Assembly: GCA_947466585.1 (NCBI GenBank)
Contig: CANIEU010000006.1
Coordinates: 1 to 64,000, forward strand
Length of the DNA: 64,000 nt
Direction of reading: 5' to 3'
Source: Fibrobacterota bacterium
GTDB taxonomy: Bacteria > Fibrobacterota > Fibrobacteria > UBA11236
Translations under genes and position numbers: made by a program
Part shown: piece after piece, positions 26,497 through 35,533 of the stretch
Layout of the letters: every line of letters starts with the position of its first letter
How positions within the stretch are numbered: position 1 is the first letter of the stretch
Notes under the pieces: model-generated
Seen by the model: only the letters and a program-made list of their open reading frames with translations
Told to the model about the DNA's origin: nothing
The model's database searches: none

Positions 26497-27786
26497 TTAG
26501 CGATCTCCGGCCAACACCGCCGGGCGGCCAACGCCGGAACGCACCAGTTCCAAACGTTCGCCCACCGATTCCGACAGAACCGGCCGGGGCGAACCGGTTT
26601 CGGCGGCGGTGCGCGCGGCCGATTCGGTCATGGAGAAGAGCTCGTAGTAACGGGCGTAACGGCGCGCCAAACGGACGCTTTCGGGGTAAACTCCGCCGAT
26701 CACCCAAGACCGCAATGCTTTTCTCAAGGCGCCGGTCTGAATGAAACCCAAGCGATTGAGCAGAAAATAAACCGCCACAATCAGGTAGGCGATGATGGCT
26801 CCTTCCCATTGCCAGGTCAGCTTGGGAAGCAGCACCGCAGTGGCGGTGAAACCCGAGGCCAGCAAGAGCAGCAAGGACGTGGCCTGCATGTGTGATAGTC
26901 CGGCATACACGAGACGGTGATGCATGTGTTCGTTGTCGGCAAGGAACATGCGGGTAACGCGTTGCCCCAGATCCTTGCTCCGCACTTGTAAAAACCGGCG
27001 TGCCATGGCCACGGCGGTGTCCAGCAACGGGTAGCCTGCGAGCAGAATGGGGATGATCGCACTATGGTTCACGTTGGGAAGCTCGTGAATCCGGAGAGTG
27101 AGCACGCCGAGCATGGCGCCGAGAAACTGGGACCCCGTGTCTCCCAGAAAAACCTTGCGGCGGCGTTGCAAATTGTAATAGAGGAAGCCGATGGTGGCGC
27201 CCGAAAGCACGATGCAGACCCCGAGCGGATTGCGCGCGCCGGCCACAAAGGACAATACTCCCACACCCGCGAATCCGGCAAGTGAAACGCTTGCAGCCAA
27301 CCCGTCGATTCCGTCGATGATGTTGACCGCGTTCATGAGTCCGACCATCCAGAAAATGGAGACCACGAGACCCATTCCCCCGAGCGAATAGGTCGCTCCA
27401 AACAGGGAGACTTTGTCGAAGTGCAGCCCGAAAACACAGACGACCACGCCGGCCAGCAAAAACTGCAGAAGAAATTTTGCCTTGTATCCTAGCGAAAGCA
27501 CGTCATCCAGTGTGCCGGCGATCAAAAGAAACAAGCTGACGAACACAATGGAGAGAAGGAGTTTCGCGCTGGGATCCCAAAGCTTGAAAACCTGGGCGAT
27601 GGTCAGAAGCACGAGGAAGGTGAGCACAATGCCGGCCCCGCCCAGACGGGGAATCACCGCTTGGTGCACCTTGCGGTGACCCGGTAGATCGGCGAAGTGC
27701 CTGGCCACCGGCGAGCGGATCAGCAGCCCCAAAAAAAGAATCGAGAGCGAAGCCGCGGCTGCCAGCAGGGAGATTAAGGAAAGCAC
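26497..27786 (-). CDS. WecA/TagO-like polyprenyl-phosphate sugar-1-phosphate transferase
   Basis: This 429-residue polytopic protein belongs to the MraY/WecA family, which starts glycan assembly by moving HexNAc-1-phosphate from a UDP-sugar to undecaprenyl phosphate. Motifs in order are HRKVHQAVIPRLGG, GTLDDVLSLG (Asp pair), NAVNIIDGIDGLAA, FLGDTGSQFLG and HMHHRL, the last typical of the WecA/TagO branch. About eleven membrane helices are followed by an extra cytoplasmic tail of about 70 residues not found in WecA. GTG 27786 is preceded by AGAGGA at good spacing. It heads the minus-strand glycan array. Confidence 0.87.
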   Translation of the reverse strand: MLSLISLLAAAASLSILFLGLLIRSPVARHFADLPGHRKVHQAVIPRLGGAGIVLTFLVLLTIAQVFKLWDPSAKLLLSIVFVSLFLLIAGTLDDVLSLGYKAKFLLQFLLAGVVVCVFGLHFDKVSLFGATYSLGGMGLVVSIFWMVGLMNAVNIIDGIDGLAASVSLAGFAGVGVLSFVAGARNPLGVCIVLSGATIGFLYYNLQRRRKVFLGDTGSQFLGAMLGVLTLRIHELPNVNHSAIIPILLAGYPLLDTAVAMARRFLQVRSKDLGQRVTRMFLADNEHMHHRLVYAGLSHMQATSLLLLLASGFTATAVLLPKLTWQWEGAIIAYLIVAVYFLLNRLGFIQTGALRKALRSWVIGGVYPESVRLARRYARYYELFSMTESAARTAAETGSPRPVLSESVGERLELVRSGVGRPAVLAGDR

Positions 27787-28343
27787 GATGTCCTCTTTTC
27801 CCGTGTCGGGGACTCACCCCGGGTTTGAATCCGCATTCCCGGCTTACTGGCTGCGCCAGAAAGAAACGGGCGCGAATCGGATCTCGCACATGATCTTACG
27901 AATGAACTCCTACTTGAACTCGAATTATTCAGCATCTGGGTAAAATATAATACGGGACCTGAGGCGGCTATTGACACATTAACTCATCCTAAAAAAGTCG
28001 ATAACGCCACTTCAATGCCGGAAAGGTGTGGCATCCAGAAAAATTCCACCTTTTTTCTAGGCTTATTTAACTCAAATATCAAAAATGGGGGGACTTTTTG
28101 TCCCCACCTTCACCAGCCTGAAACACGGAGAATAAACCCGCATGATTGTGGTTTGCACGTATGATTCGGATTTTGGTCGTTTTTTGGCCATTTCCGATAA
28201 CAGGACTGCGCAGAAAATTGCACTACATGGGCGGTTCAGGAAGAAACGGGCAGATCAGTCACCGCGAGAAGAGCCCGATAGGGTGACCGGATGGTCGGAT
28301 CCGGGCCGGAGAGGGGAGAAAAACCCGCTGCGTCAGAAAAAAG
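27787..28343. other. 557-base gene-free stretch
   Basis: I find no convincing gene. Bases 27930-28130 are AT-richer than the surroundings, and on the minus strand TATTAT/TATATT lies near 27945-27955 without a good -35 box. AAAGGTG near 28023 can pair with CACCTTT near 28051, followed by T on the + strand, a weak terminator-like hairpin. A 69-codon ORF at 28142-28351 runs into the tRNA and is not believable. The stretch probably carries the leader and promoter of the glycan array. Confidence 0.4.
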
Positions 28344-28420
28344 TGGGGTGAACGAGGGGACTTGAACCCCCGACCAGCGGTACCACAAACCGCTGCTCTA
28401 CCAACTGAGCTACGTCCACC
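28344..28420 (-). tRNA. tRNA-His (anticodon GTG)
   Basis: A full cloverleaf reads on the minus strand. The acceptor GTGGACG pairs with CGTTCAC, and an extra G at position -1 opposite C73, the hallmark of tRNA-His, is present. The anticodon loop is TTGTGGT within an AGCGG/CCGCT stem region; the T-loop GTTCAAGTC and an encoded CCA are intact. Confidence 0.95.
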
Positions 28421-28432
28421 ACGAGGGGTGCA

Positions 28433-28461
28433 AAGCTAAATCCCGGCGGAAAACTTGACAA
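28433..28461 (-). promoter_or_regulatory. Possible promoter of tRNA-His
   Basis: On the minus strand TTGTCA (28461-28456) is 17 bases from TAGCTT (28438-28433), placing a start about ten bases before the tRNA. The match is partial. Co-transcription from the lipoprotein gene upstream is an alternative. Confidence 0.3.
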
Positions 28462-28491
28462 GGGCCAAGGGTATACGGTGTGCAACCGGAT

Positions 28492-29223
28492 TCAATCGAC
28501 TCGCTCGTAGCCTTCTGGAACCGGCAAGACGAATGGGTCTTTTTTCCAGGGAGGTGATGCGACCCAGTCCCGAATCCTCAGCACCAACAGGGATTCCTCG
28601 CCCGAAAAAATTTCGGCTTGTTCCGCGATCACCATGCCCCCGTGCGCGCGATGGAGCGAGTAGCGTAAGGTAAGGTGGGTCGAGCGCACTTCCCGGCAGA
28701 TCCCTGTGGCGGGATCGATCCGGGCCTCCCACGGCTCCCCGTTGTAAACCCATTGCACCCGGCCCGTGGAATCAGAGGTGAACTGTGTGCGCGCCGAGTC
28801 GGATTCCGGAAAACCCGGCAAAGGATTTCCCCAAAGAAAGCCGAGGGCCGCATGCGCATCCGGCAAGTCCAGTGGCAAGTCGTCTTCGGCGTGCAACGGC
28901 CCCGAACCGGTGCGCACCTGACGCTTGTCGTGTCGCACTAACAACCAGGATCCGTCCTGCCACAACCACGACGCGGCCAGCAGCGAGGGGAAACCGAACA
29001 CGTCGAGCCGGTAGCGCACGCCGGGCTGGGCGTACAATCGAGTCGAAAGCGGAAGAGCGCCCCGCATACGCGGCAGTAATCCCAAATCTGCCTGCAAGGT
29101 CGCAGCAGCCGGATGTTTAGGAGGCAATTGACCACGGGCCACTGCCATGCCCCACGGATCCCGGAGCGGCGGCGCGCAGGCCGTCATCAACGAAGCGCAT
29201 GCCAGCGCGAGCAAATATTTCAC
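28492..29223 (-). CDS. Outer-membrane lipoprotein of unknown function (LolB/LolA-like fold possible)
   Basis: This is a 243-residue lipoprotein: KYLLALACASLMTAC is a lipoprotein signal with the lipidated cysteine near residue 16. The mature part is rich in short beta-like stretches (YRLDVFGFP, SWLLVRHDKRQVRTG, RVQWVYNGEPWEARIDP), compatible with the curved sheet of the LolA/LolB family, but I cannot confirm it. GTG 29223 overlaps the TPR gene stop as GTGA, so the three genes 31444-28492 form one operon (PASTA, TPR, lipoprotein). Confidence 0.65.
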   Translation of the reverse strand: MKYLLALACASLMTACAPPLRDPWGMAVARGQLPPKHPAAATLQADLGLLPRMRGALPLSTRLYAQPGVRYRLDVFGFPSLLAASWLWQDGSWLLVRHDKRQVRTGSGPLHAEDDLPLDLPDAHAALGFLWGNPLPGFPESDSARTQFTSDSTGRVQWVYNGEPWEARIDPATGICREVRSTHLTLRYSLHRAHGGMVIAEQAEIFSGEESLLVLRIRDWVASPPWKKDPFVLPVPEGYERVD

Positions 29224-31073
29224 TGCGTCTCCCTTGCCCCGTCCGATACGGGGCATTGCAGCAAGACGGCGTGTTTCGGATCGATGGCGCGAAGCCGTCG
29301 CCACAAGATGCAGGCTGCGTGACGATCGTCTTGCGCAATCATCACCTTCACTAGGTGATCGAGCACCGCGGGATCGCCGGGCATCGCGAAGGCGGCACGC
29401 TCCAAAAAGACGCGCGCCGAATCGTTGGCCCCGGTTTTAAAAAACCACCAGCCCTTGGAATCGAGATAGGCGCCGTTTTCGGGATCGAGTGCCAAAGCGC
29501 GATCGAGCAGCGCGCCGGCTTCCGCCAGTTCGGTGGCGGGAGTGGTGTCCTGCTCGACGATGGTGTAGGCGAGATAGTTCATCCCCAATGCGTGCAGGGT
29601 GTCGCGCGCGACCAGGTCGCGCAGCAGAGACTTGGCGCCTGCCCGATCCCCAAGCTGCTCACGCAACGCACCGGCCTCGAACAGCCCCGTGCGTTGACCC
29701 GAATTGCGCGCGAGCACTGCCTCGAAACGTTCCAGGGCCATGCGTCGTTCGCGGCGTGCGGCGGCGCTGTCCGCAAAAACCGAGGGCCTCTCCCAACCGC
29801 CCCGGGGCGAGAGGTCGCGGGCAAGGCGCGCGTGCGCGAGGCCTTCCAGCAAACGCGCCCGATCGGCCCCCAGACTGTCGCCACTTGGATAGGCCAGCAG
29901 CGAATCGGAGCGGGCGACGGCTTCGGAGCGATGGCCGAACGCGCCGAGCGCGCCGAGCGCACCGAGCGCATATTCGGCGTAGCCTGCACGCGCGCGCGCG
30001 TCCGGAGAAAGCGGTGCGAGCTTCAAGGCTTTCGCCAAGCGCTCACGGGCATCGCGTTTGCCCAGTTCGAGTGCTGCCGATCCGGCCAACTCTTCATAGC
30101 TGGCTTCGTCCGGGTACTCCTTTGCCAAACGCGCGGCCGCTTTGTAAGCCTCTTTGTAACGCCCGACTTCGAACAGCAACGAGGCCTGCAGCGAACGCAC
30201 ACCCGCATTGTCGGGCGTGTCCTTGAGCAGCAACACGGTGACGGCCAAGGCTTGTTCCGGACGGTTCGCGACAGCATACGCCCGCGCCAGCAACCACGCA
30301 TTCTCCCCAGCCGGTTCGACGCTAGCGAGGCGCTCGGCTACCTCAAGCATCGAAAGTTCCATCCCCTTGGTATCGTAGTACCCGGCCAAGGCACGACCGT
30401 AAGAAGGTTGTCCCGTGACCTCCCATCCCGCCCGCAGCGCGGGGATCAGAGCTTCGGGCCGCCCCAACTGACCGTAGGCGCGGGCGAGCCGTTCCATCAG
30501 GCGCTGCGGATAGTCTAGACGCGGCAACAGCCGCTCCACGGCGGCGGCGTAACCTTCCCAATCGCCCGCCTCCTCCAGCAATCCGGCGAGCATGTAGAGC
30601 ACATCGGCATCGTCTTCGTTGAGCGCATTCGCGGAGCGGTAATGGCGCAACGCGGTGGCGCCATCCTCCGCGCGCAAGGCCACTTCGCCGAGCACCTTCC
30701 GTTCCGAAAAGGTCAGCGAGGTAGTATGCCCGACCAGTGCCACGCACGCGCGCGCCGTGGCCACGGAGGAATCCACTTCACCGGCTTCCCGCAAATGATC
30801 GAGGTAAATGAAACACAGGTCGCGGCTCCCGGCGTCGTGCCGAAAGGCCAGGCTGTACCACGCAAGGGCGGCGGCGGGGTCGCCCATGCGTTCCGATTCG
30901 CGCGCGAGCAGAAAATATTCGCGTGCCGCGGAGATTTCTTCGGGAGTGCGCACCGGAGCGGGATTTCGCGCCGCCGCGTCAAAGGCGAAAACATGGAGGA
31001 GCGCCGCGATGCAGCAGCAGAACGCCCGGGCAAACGCGCTCAGTTTCACGCGCGGATACACGCGCGGATTCAT
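29220..31073 (-). CDS. Exported tetratricopeptide-repeat protein
   Basis: The 617-residue protein has a hydrophobic N-terminal signal (FCCCIAALLHVFAF) and is otherwise almost wholly helical TPR repeats, recognisable from regular A-x3-Y and alanine/leucine spacing, e.g. RESERMGDPAAALAWYSLAF and AEAGALLDRALALDPENGAY. It probably scaffolds a periplasmic or outer-membrane complex. A run of G-A-L repeats (ALGALGALGAF) sits near residue 380. Start ATG 31073 overlaps the PASTA gene stop (TAATG). The substrate is unknown. Confidence 0.78.
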   Translation of the reverse strand: MNPRVYPRVKLSAFARAFCCCIAALLHVFAFDAAARNPAPVRTPEEISAAREYFLLARESERMGDPAAALAWYSLAFRHDAGSRDLCFIYLDHLREAGEVDSSVATARACVALVGHTTSLTFSERKVLGEVALRAEDGATALRHYRSANALNEDDADVLYMLAGLLEEAGDWEGYAAAVERLLPRLDYPQRLMERLARAYGQLGRPEALIPALRAGWEVTGQPSYGRALAGYYDTKGMELSMLEVAERLASVEPAGENAWLLARAYAVANRPEQALAVTVLLLKDTPDNAGVRSLQASLLFEVGRYKEAYKAAARLAKEYPDEASYEELAGSAALELGKRDARERLAKALKLAPLSPDARARAGYAEYALGALGALGAFGHRSEAVARSDSLLAYPSGDSLGADRARLLEGLAHARLARDLSPRGGWERPSVFADSAAARRERRMALERFEAVLARNSGQRTGLFEAGALREQLGDRAGAKSLLRDLVARDTLHALGMNYLAYTIVEQDTTPATELAEAGALLDRALALDPENGAYLDSKGWWFFKTGANDSARVFLERAAFAMPGDPAVLDHLVKVMIAQDDRHAACILWRRLRAIDPKHAVLLQCPVSDGARETQ

Positions 31074-31444
31074 TACCGACCGCGCTGCGGGTGAAAAACG
31101 GGCTCGGGCCCGCGGCTCAGTTGCACCCACACCCGGCGCCCCTGTTTCACGACCGATCCGGAGTCGGGAGTCTGCGAGAGCACCCGTCCCACGGGCACCG
31201 AACGGCTGTAATCACCGGCAGTGTCGACCGCAAAACGCAATCCCTGGCCGTGCAATTTCCCGGCTGCGGTCACGGTATCCAGGCGCCCCAAATAAGGGAC
31301 GGTGGTCACCGGACGAAACCGGCCAGCGGCCCAAGGCATCACGAAAAGGTCCACCACGAAAAAGACGGCCAAAAAAAGGGCGCACCAAATGATGAAGGCG
31401 GGAACGAATGGGCGGGTCAGGAAGCGGGGAGGGCTGGAAGGCAT
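31073..31444 (-). CDS. Single-pass membrane protein with one PASTA domain
   Basis: This is a 123-residue protein: a short cytoplasmic N-terminus, one helix (about residues 16-36), then an extracytoplasmic PASTA domain (VTTVPYLGRLDTVTAAGKLH, GRVLSQTPDSGSVVKQG). PASTA domains bind muropeptides or the cell wall in kinases and penicillin-binding proteins; here the domain stands alone without kinase or transpeptidase. It leads an operon with the TPR protein and lipoprotein, suggesting a cell-envelope function (inference). Confidence 0.78.
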   Translation of the reverse strand: MPSSPPRFLTRPFVPAFIIWCALFLAVFFVVDLFVMPWAAGRFRPVTTVPYLGRLDTVTAAGKLHGQGLRFAVDTAGDYSRSVPVGRVLSQTPDSGSVVKQGRRVWVQLSRGPEPVFHPQRGR

Positions 31445-31455
31445 GGGGGGAAAAT

Positions 31456-31567
31456 AGTAGGTAGACGTTAGTAGGTAGTAGGTAGAGAACGCAGAAAACA
31501 GAAATATCGAAAGAAGAATCCTCTTACTTCGGCTCTCCTCCCTCTACCGTCTACCGTCTACCGTCTC
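31456..31567. repeat. Inverted heptamer element A
   Basis: Left arm (31456-31490): consecutive 7-bp units TAGTAGG, TAGACGT, TAGTAGG, TAGTAGG, TAGAGAA. Right arm (31542-31567): TCTACCG three times then TCTCCTC. The arms are largely reverse complements around a 50-base spacer. The right arm forms the stop codon and last residues of the CorC-like gene. Confidence 0.8.
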
Positions 31568-32923
31568 CTCACCGACGTCCACGCGGTCAATCAACACCTT
31601 GTCTACACGGTGACCGTCCATGTCCATCACTTCGTAACTCCAGCTCGCGCTTTCGAACCGGTCCCCGGCGCTCGGAATCCTGTCGAGGCGGCCCATCACG
31701 AACCCCCCGAGAGTCTGGTAATTCTCCTCGTCGTCGCGGGTGAAGGCTTCCGTATCATCCAGAAGTTCCTCCACCTCAACCAGTGGTTTGGTGCCGTCCA
31801 CCAGCCAGGAACCGTCGGCGCGGCGCACCGAATCGGGTTCGTCCCTGGCGTGCGCATGCGACCGCAACGTGCCGTCGTGGGGGAGATTGAGCGCGTCGCC
31901 GAGAATGTTGCGCATCACGTCGTCGAGCGTTACGAGTCCCAGAATGCTTCCGTACTCGTCTGATACGAAGGCCATCGTACCGCCCGAGACGCGGAAGGCC
32001 TCCAACGCCTTGAGCACGTTAAGCGAGTCGGGAATCACCGGCACCGGGATCGCCATGCCCACAAGGTCGAGCGACCGCCCAGACAGTACGCGGGCCAGCA
32101 AGTCCTTCGCGTGCACCACCCCGAGCAATTCATCGAAGCTTCCGCGACACACGGGAAAACGCGAATAGGGATGTTCGGCGAGAAAGGTGAGCAACTCATC
32201 GGCACCGGCTTCCGCATCGAGCCATTCAATGTCGGGTCGAGGCGTCATCAGCGAGGTGATGCGGCGGTCGCCCATCTCGATCACGCTCTCCATCATCTCG
32301 CGCTGGCTGAAATGGAAGAGGCCCGCCTGCGTGCCTTGGGCGAGGATCAGCGCGATCTCCTCTTCGGTCACCGGAGCTTCTTCCTGACGGCGAATGCCGA
32401 ACAGCCGCAAAATCCCCAGCGTAGAAAGGTTGAGGAATTGCACCACCGGAGCAGCGCCCCGACTGAGGCCGGTCATAAAACCCGCAGTATGACGAGAAAT
32501 GGATTCGGCATGCCGCAGCGCGAACGCCTTTGGCACCAGCTCGCCCAGCACGACCTGAAAATAGGTCACCACTACCACAACCACGAATAGAGACGCACCG
32601 TGACTGTATTTGGCAAGCAGGGGCATGCCGTGGATGCGGTCGAAATAAGCTGCGAGTTTTTCGGCGATGGCCACACCGCCGTAAGCACCCGCCAACGTGC
32701 CCACCAAGGTGATTCCCACCTGAACCGTCGCCAGGAACTTACCCGGATCGGCGATCAGATCGAGCGCGCGCCGCGCCTTGGCGTCGCCGGATTCGGCGAG
32801 CTGCTGCAGTCTGGCTTTCCGGCTCGAAACCAATGCGATTTCGGACATCGAAAACAGGCCGTTCGCGAGGATCAGGAACAGGATGACCAGGCTTTCCCAG
32901 CCCAGAATCTCAGTGAGGATCAT
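31544..32923 (-). CDS. CNNM/CorC-family transporter (DUF21, CBS pair, CorC_HlyC)
   Basis: The 459-residue protein has the order of the family: an N-terminal DUF21 membrane domain with four helices and SMSEIALVSSRKARLQQL near residue 25, a CBS pair (SLMTPRPDIEWLD and FVSDEYGSILGLVTLDDV) and a C-terminal CorC/HlyC domain (TLGGFVMGRLDRIPSAGD). Members are linked to Mg2+/Co2+ transport or resistance; older names call them haemolysins. The ATG at 32923 gives the proper N-terminus. The final GRR and stop derive from the heptamer repeat. Confidence 0.88.
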   Translation of the reverse strand: MILTEILGWESLVILFLILANGLFSMSEIALVSSRKARLQQLAESGDAKARRALDLIADPGKFLATVQVGITLVGTLAGAYGGVAIAEKLAAYFDRIHGMPLLAKYSHGASLFVVVVVVTYFQVVLGELVPKAFALRHAESISRHTAGFMTGLSRGAAPVVQFLNLSTLGILRLFGIRRQEEAPVTEEEIALILAQGTQAGLFHFSQREMMESVIEMGDRRITSLMTPRPDIEWLDAEAGADELLTFLAEHPYSRFPVCRGSFDELLGVVHAKDLLARVLSGRSLDLVGMAIPVPVIPDSLNVLKALEAFRVSGGTMAFVSDEYGSILGLVTLDDVMRNILGDALNLPHDGTLRSHAHARDEPDSVRRADGSWLVDGTKPLVEVEELLDDTEAFTRDDEENYQTLGGFVMGRLDRIPSAGDRFESASWSYEVMDMDGHRVDKVLIDRVDVGEETVDGRR

Positions 32924-32937
32924 GGGGCAATAATAAG

Positions 32938-33117
32938 GAAATGCGAAATGAGAAATGAGAAATGAGGAAAGAATGCAAGAAATAAGAGGAATTGGGCGCA
33001 TGGGGCCTCGCGTTCCGTACAGTCGCTCGCGCCACGATTCCGGGCCTCAAAAACCCCGTGTTCAACTGATTTTGGGGCCCTATTTCTCATTTCTCATTTC
33101 CCATTTCTCATTCTTCT
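32938..33117. repeat. Inverted heptamer element B
   Basis: Left arm (32938-32972): units GAAATGC, GAAATGA, GAAATGA, GAAATGA, GGAAAGA. Right arm (33082-33117): ATTTCTC, ATTTCTC, ATTTCCC, ATTTCTC, ATTCTTC. The spacer is about 110 bases. It fills the divergent gap between the CorC-like gene and aspS, so both promoters must lie within or beside it. Confidence 0.8.
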
Positions 33118-33172
33118 TTCCCTGAATTCAACTAAATTTCCCCCTCTCACGGACAACCACCGGAATTCACGC

Positions 33173-34999
33173 ATGCATCTCTACCGTTCCCACACCTGCG
33201 GCGCACTCCGCAAGGAACACGTCGGCCAAACCGTTAAGCTCTCGGGCTGGGTCTTCCGCCGCCGCGACCACGGCCATTTCCTGTTCATCGACCTGCGCGA
33301 TCATTACGGCGTATCACAACTCGTGTTCCACCCCGAGCGCGACTTCTTCGACGGCGCCACGCGTCTCAAGTATGAGAGCGTCATCACCGTGACCGGCCAT
33401 GTGGTCGCACGCGAGCCGAACACCGTCAACCCGGCCATGCCCACCGGTGAAGTCGAAATCGTCGTCGATGCCCTCGAGATTCAGTCAGTCGCCGAACCTC
33501 TTCCTTTCCTCGTCGACGACAAAGACGGCGGCCCCGAAGAACTGCGCCTGCGTTACCGCTTCCTCGATTTGCGCCGCGAAAAGTTGCACCGCAACATCGT
33601 GCTGCGCTCGCAGATCATCGCCTCGCTACGCCGCCGCATGACCGATCAGGGTTTCATGGAGTTCCAGACGCCCATCCTCACCTCGAGCTCGCCCGAGGGC
33701 GCACGTGACTTCCTCGTGCCCAGCCGCATTCATCCGGGCCGCTTCTACGCGCTTCCGCAGGCGCCGCAGCAGTTCAAACAGCTGCTCATGGTCGCCGGTT
33801 TCGACCGCTACTTCCAAATCGCCCCGTGCTTCCGCGACGAAGACGCGCGCGCCGATCGCTCGCCTGGCGAGTTCTACCAGCTCGATATCGAAATGAGCTA
33901 CGTCACGCAAGACGATGTATTCGCCGCAGTGGAACAGGTCGTTCACGGCGTGTTCCAGGAATTCTCCACCTGGAAAATGGACGGAGCGCCCTTCGTGCGC
34001 ATCCCGTTCCGCGAGTCCATGCTCAAGTACGGCAGCGACAAACCCGACCTGCGCATCCCTATCGAAATCCGTGACGTCTCAGACGTCTTTCGCGAAAGCG
34101 GCTTCGCCGCCTTCGCCAACGCCGTCAAGGCCGGTGCCGTGGTGCGCGCCATTCCCGTGAAAGATCTCGCCGGCCAGCCGCGCAGCTTCTACGACAAGCT
34201 CGGCGACTTCGCCCAAAGCCTCGGCGCCAAGGGCCTCGCCTATCTGGTGTACTCGGCAGACGGCGTAAAAGGCCCGATCGCCAAGTTCCTCACGCCCGAG
34301 CAGCTCGAAGCCCTGCGCACGCAGTGCGCGGCAGAGCCCGGCGATGCGGTATTCTTCGTCTGCGACAAGGAAGGGGCCGCCGCCAAAATTGCCGGCCAAT
34401 TGCGCGTCAAGCTCGGCCGCGATCTCGACCGCGTCGAGAAAGACATCTTCCGTTTCTGCTGGATCGTCGATTTCCCCATGTTCGAAATGGACGAAGAGAC
34501 CAACAGCGTGGCGTTCTCGCACAACCCGTTCTCGATGCCGCAGGGCGGCATGGAAGCGCTACTCACCAAGAACCCGCTCGACATCCTCGCCTACCAGTAC
34601 GACATCGTCTGTAACGGCATCGAGCTCTCCTCCGGTGCGATCCGTAACCATAAGCCCGAAGTCATGTACAAGGCCTTCGAGATCGCCGGCTACGGACCCG
34701 AAGTGGTTGACCAGAAGTTCGGTGGAATGATCAACGCGTTCAAGCTCGGCGCGCCTCCTCACGGCGGCATTGCGCCGGGTGTCGATCGCATGGTGATGCT
34801 TATCGCTCAGGAAGAAAGCATCCGCGAAGTGATCGCCTTCCCCATGAACCAGAAGGCTCAGGACTTGATGATGGGCGCTCCCTCGGAAGTTCTGGAGAAA
34901 CAGCTCAAGGAGCTGCATATCCAGGTCGACCCGAAGGTGGTGGCGGAGCTCAAAAAGAAGGAAGCCGAAGCTGCGGCCGCCGCCGCCACAGAAGGCTAA
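33173..34999 (+). CDS. aspS: Aspartyl-tRNA synthetase, bacterial type
   Basis: The 608-residue class II synthetase attaches aspartate to tRNA-Asp. In order are an OB-fold anticodon-binding domain (residues about 1-110, [20 protein letters not shown]), the catalytic core with class II motif 2 in [19 protein letters not shown], a bacterial GAD insertion (about 290-430), and motif 3 in [12 protein letters not shown]. The short Ala/Glu-rich tail ([14 protein letters not shown]) is extra. Whether it also charges tRNA-Asn cannot be told here. No good Shine-Dalgarno precedes ATG 33173; heptamer element B lies just upstream. A tRNA-Asp gene is 2.7 kb downstream. Confidence 0.97.
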   Translation: MHLYRSHTCGALRKEHVGQTVKLSGWVFRRRDHGHFLFIDLRDHYGVSQLVFHPERDFFDGATRLKYESVITVTGHVVAREPNTVNPAMPTGEVEIVVDALEIQSVAEPLPFLVDDKDGGPEELRLRYRFLDLRREKLHRNIVLRSQIIASLRRRMTDQGFMEFQTPILTSSSPEGARDFLVPSRIHPGRFYALPQAPQQFKQLLMVAGFDRYFQIAPCFRDEDARADRSPGEFYQLDIEMSYVTQDDVFAAVEQVVHGVFQEFSTWKMDGAPFVRIPFRESMLKYGSDKPDLRIPIEIRDVSDVFRESGFAAFANAVKAGAVVRAIPVKDLAGQPRSFYDKLGDFAQSLGAKGLAYLVYSADGVKGPIAKFLTPEQLEALRTQCAAEPGDAVFFVCDKEGAAAKIAGQLRVKLGRDLDRVEKDIFRFCWIVDFPMFEMDEETNSVAFSHNPFSMPQGGMEALLTKNPLDILAYQYDIVCNGIELSSGAIRNHKPEVMYKAFEIAGYGPEVVDQKFGGMINAFKLGAPPHGGIAPGVDRMVMLIAQEESIREVIAFPMNQKAQDLMMGAPSEVLEKQLKELHIQVDPKVVAELKKKEAEAAAAAATEG

Positions 35000-35009
35000 T
35001 CCGCCCGCC

Positions 35010-35456
35010 TCAAATCCACCTCACCGTCGTCCGGGCTTTAGCAATTGGCGTCGCAGGTGCTTTCCGGTTGATAGGTGAACAGCCGTCGGTAAACACGAGT
35101 CCAGCTCCGGAATTGAGCGCGAAGGTCGCTGTCAGCGGCTGTGCGATGGAAAATCCCGGCCCGATGCTGTAACGGGTCTCACGATATTGATAGGTGAACG
35201 TCGGCGTTTCCCGAACCTGCACCGTTTGCAGAAGCGCCCGGATTTCGCCGTCCACAAAACCGCCGACGGCGGCGTCACCCAAAACGGTGAACCCACCCAG
35301 CCCCGACCGCAGCCCCATTTGAAAATCGGATCCGAAGGAGAGGCGCGGTTCCACGAACAGTTCCTGCGCGCCGACCGCACCGGAGCACAGGAAGCTCAAG
35401 GTGGAAAACGAGATTCCGGTCAGGAAAACCGGGATTCGCGGAGACGTTGGACGCAT
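35010..35456 (-). CDS. Small exported protein, probably a beta-rich outer-membrane protein
   Basis: The 148-residue product starts MRPTSPRIPVFLTG with a signal-like segment ending in GAVGAQE. The mature part alternates polar and apolar residues with glycines (LFVEPRLSFGSDFQMGL, TRYSIGPGFSIAQP, ATFALNSGAGLVF), as in barrel strands. The last 30 residues look unlike a strand, and another frame continues with a more strand-like end, so a frameshift near 35090 is possible. It faces aspS tail to tail. Family not recognised. Confidence 0.5.
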   Translation of the reverse strand: MRPTSPRIPVFLTGISFSTLSFLCSGAVGAQELFVEPRLSFGSDFQMGLRSGLGGFTVLGDAAVGGFVDGEIRALLQTVQVRETPTFTYQYRETRYSIGPGFSIAQPLTATFALNSGAGLVFTDGCSPINRKAPATPIAKARTTVRWI

Positions 35457-35533
35457 TGCGGCCGAATATACAATGGGAACCGATTGGGAATTTTCCGGAT
35501 CGGCAAAGACCAACACCCCGGTTAAAAACCGAT

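Noticed and set aside
27774-27977. 67-codon minus-strand ORF before the WecA-like gene
   Set aside because: Overlaps the WecA-like start, Ser/Arg-rich, no supporting features.
28142-28351. 69-codon ORF before tRNA-His
   Set aside because: Ends inside the tRNA, no Shine-Dalgarno, basic low-quality product.
29935-29975. GCGCCGAGC repeats inside the TPR gene as a separate repeat element
   Set aside because: In frame and coding for a G-A-L run of the TPR protein; treated as part of that gene.
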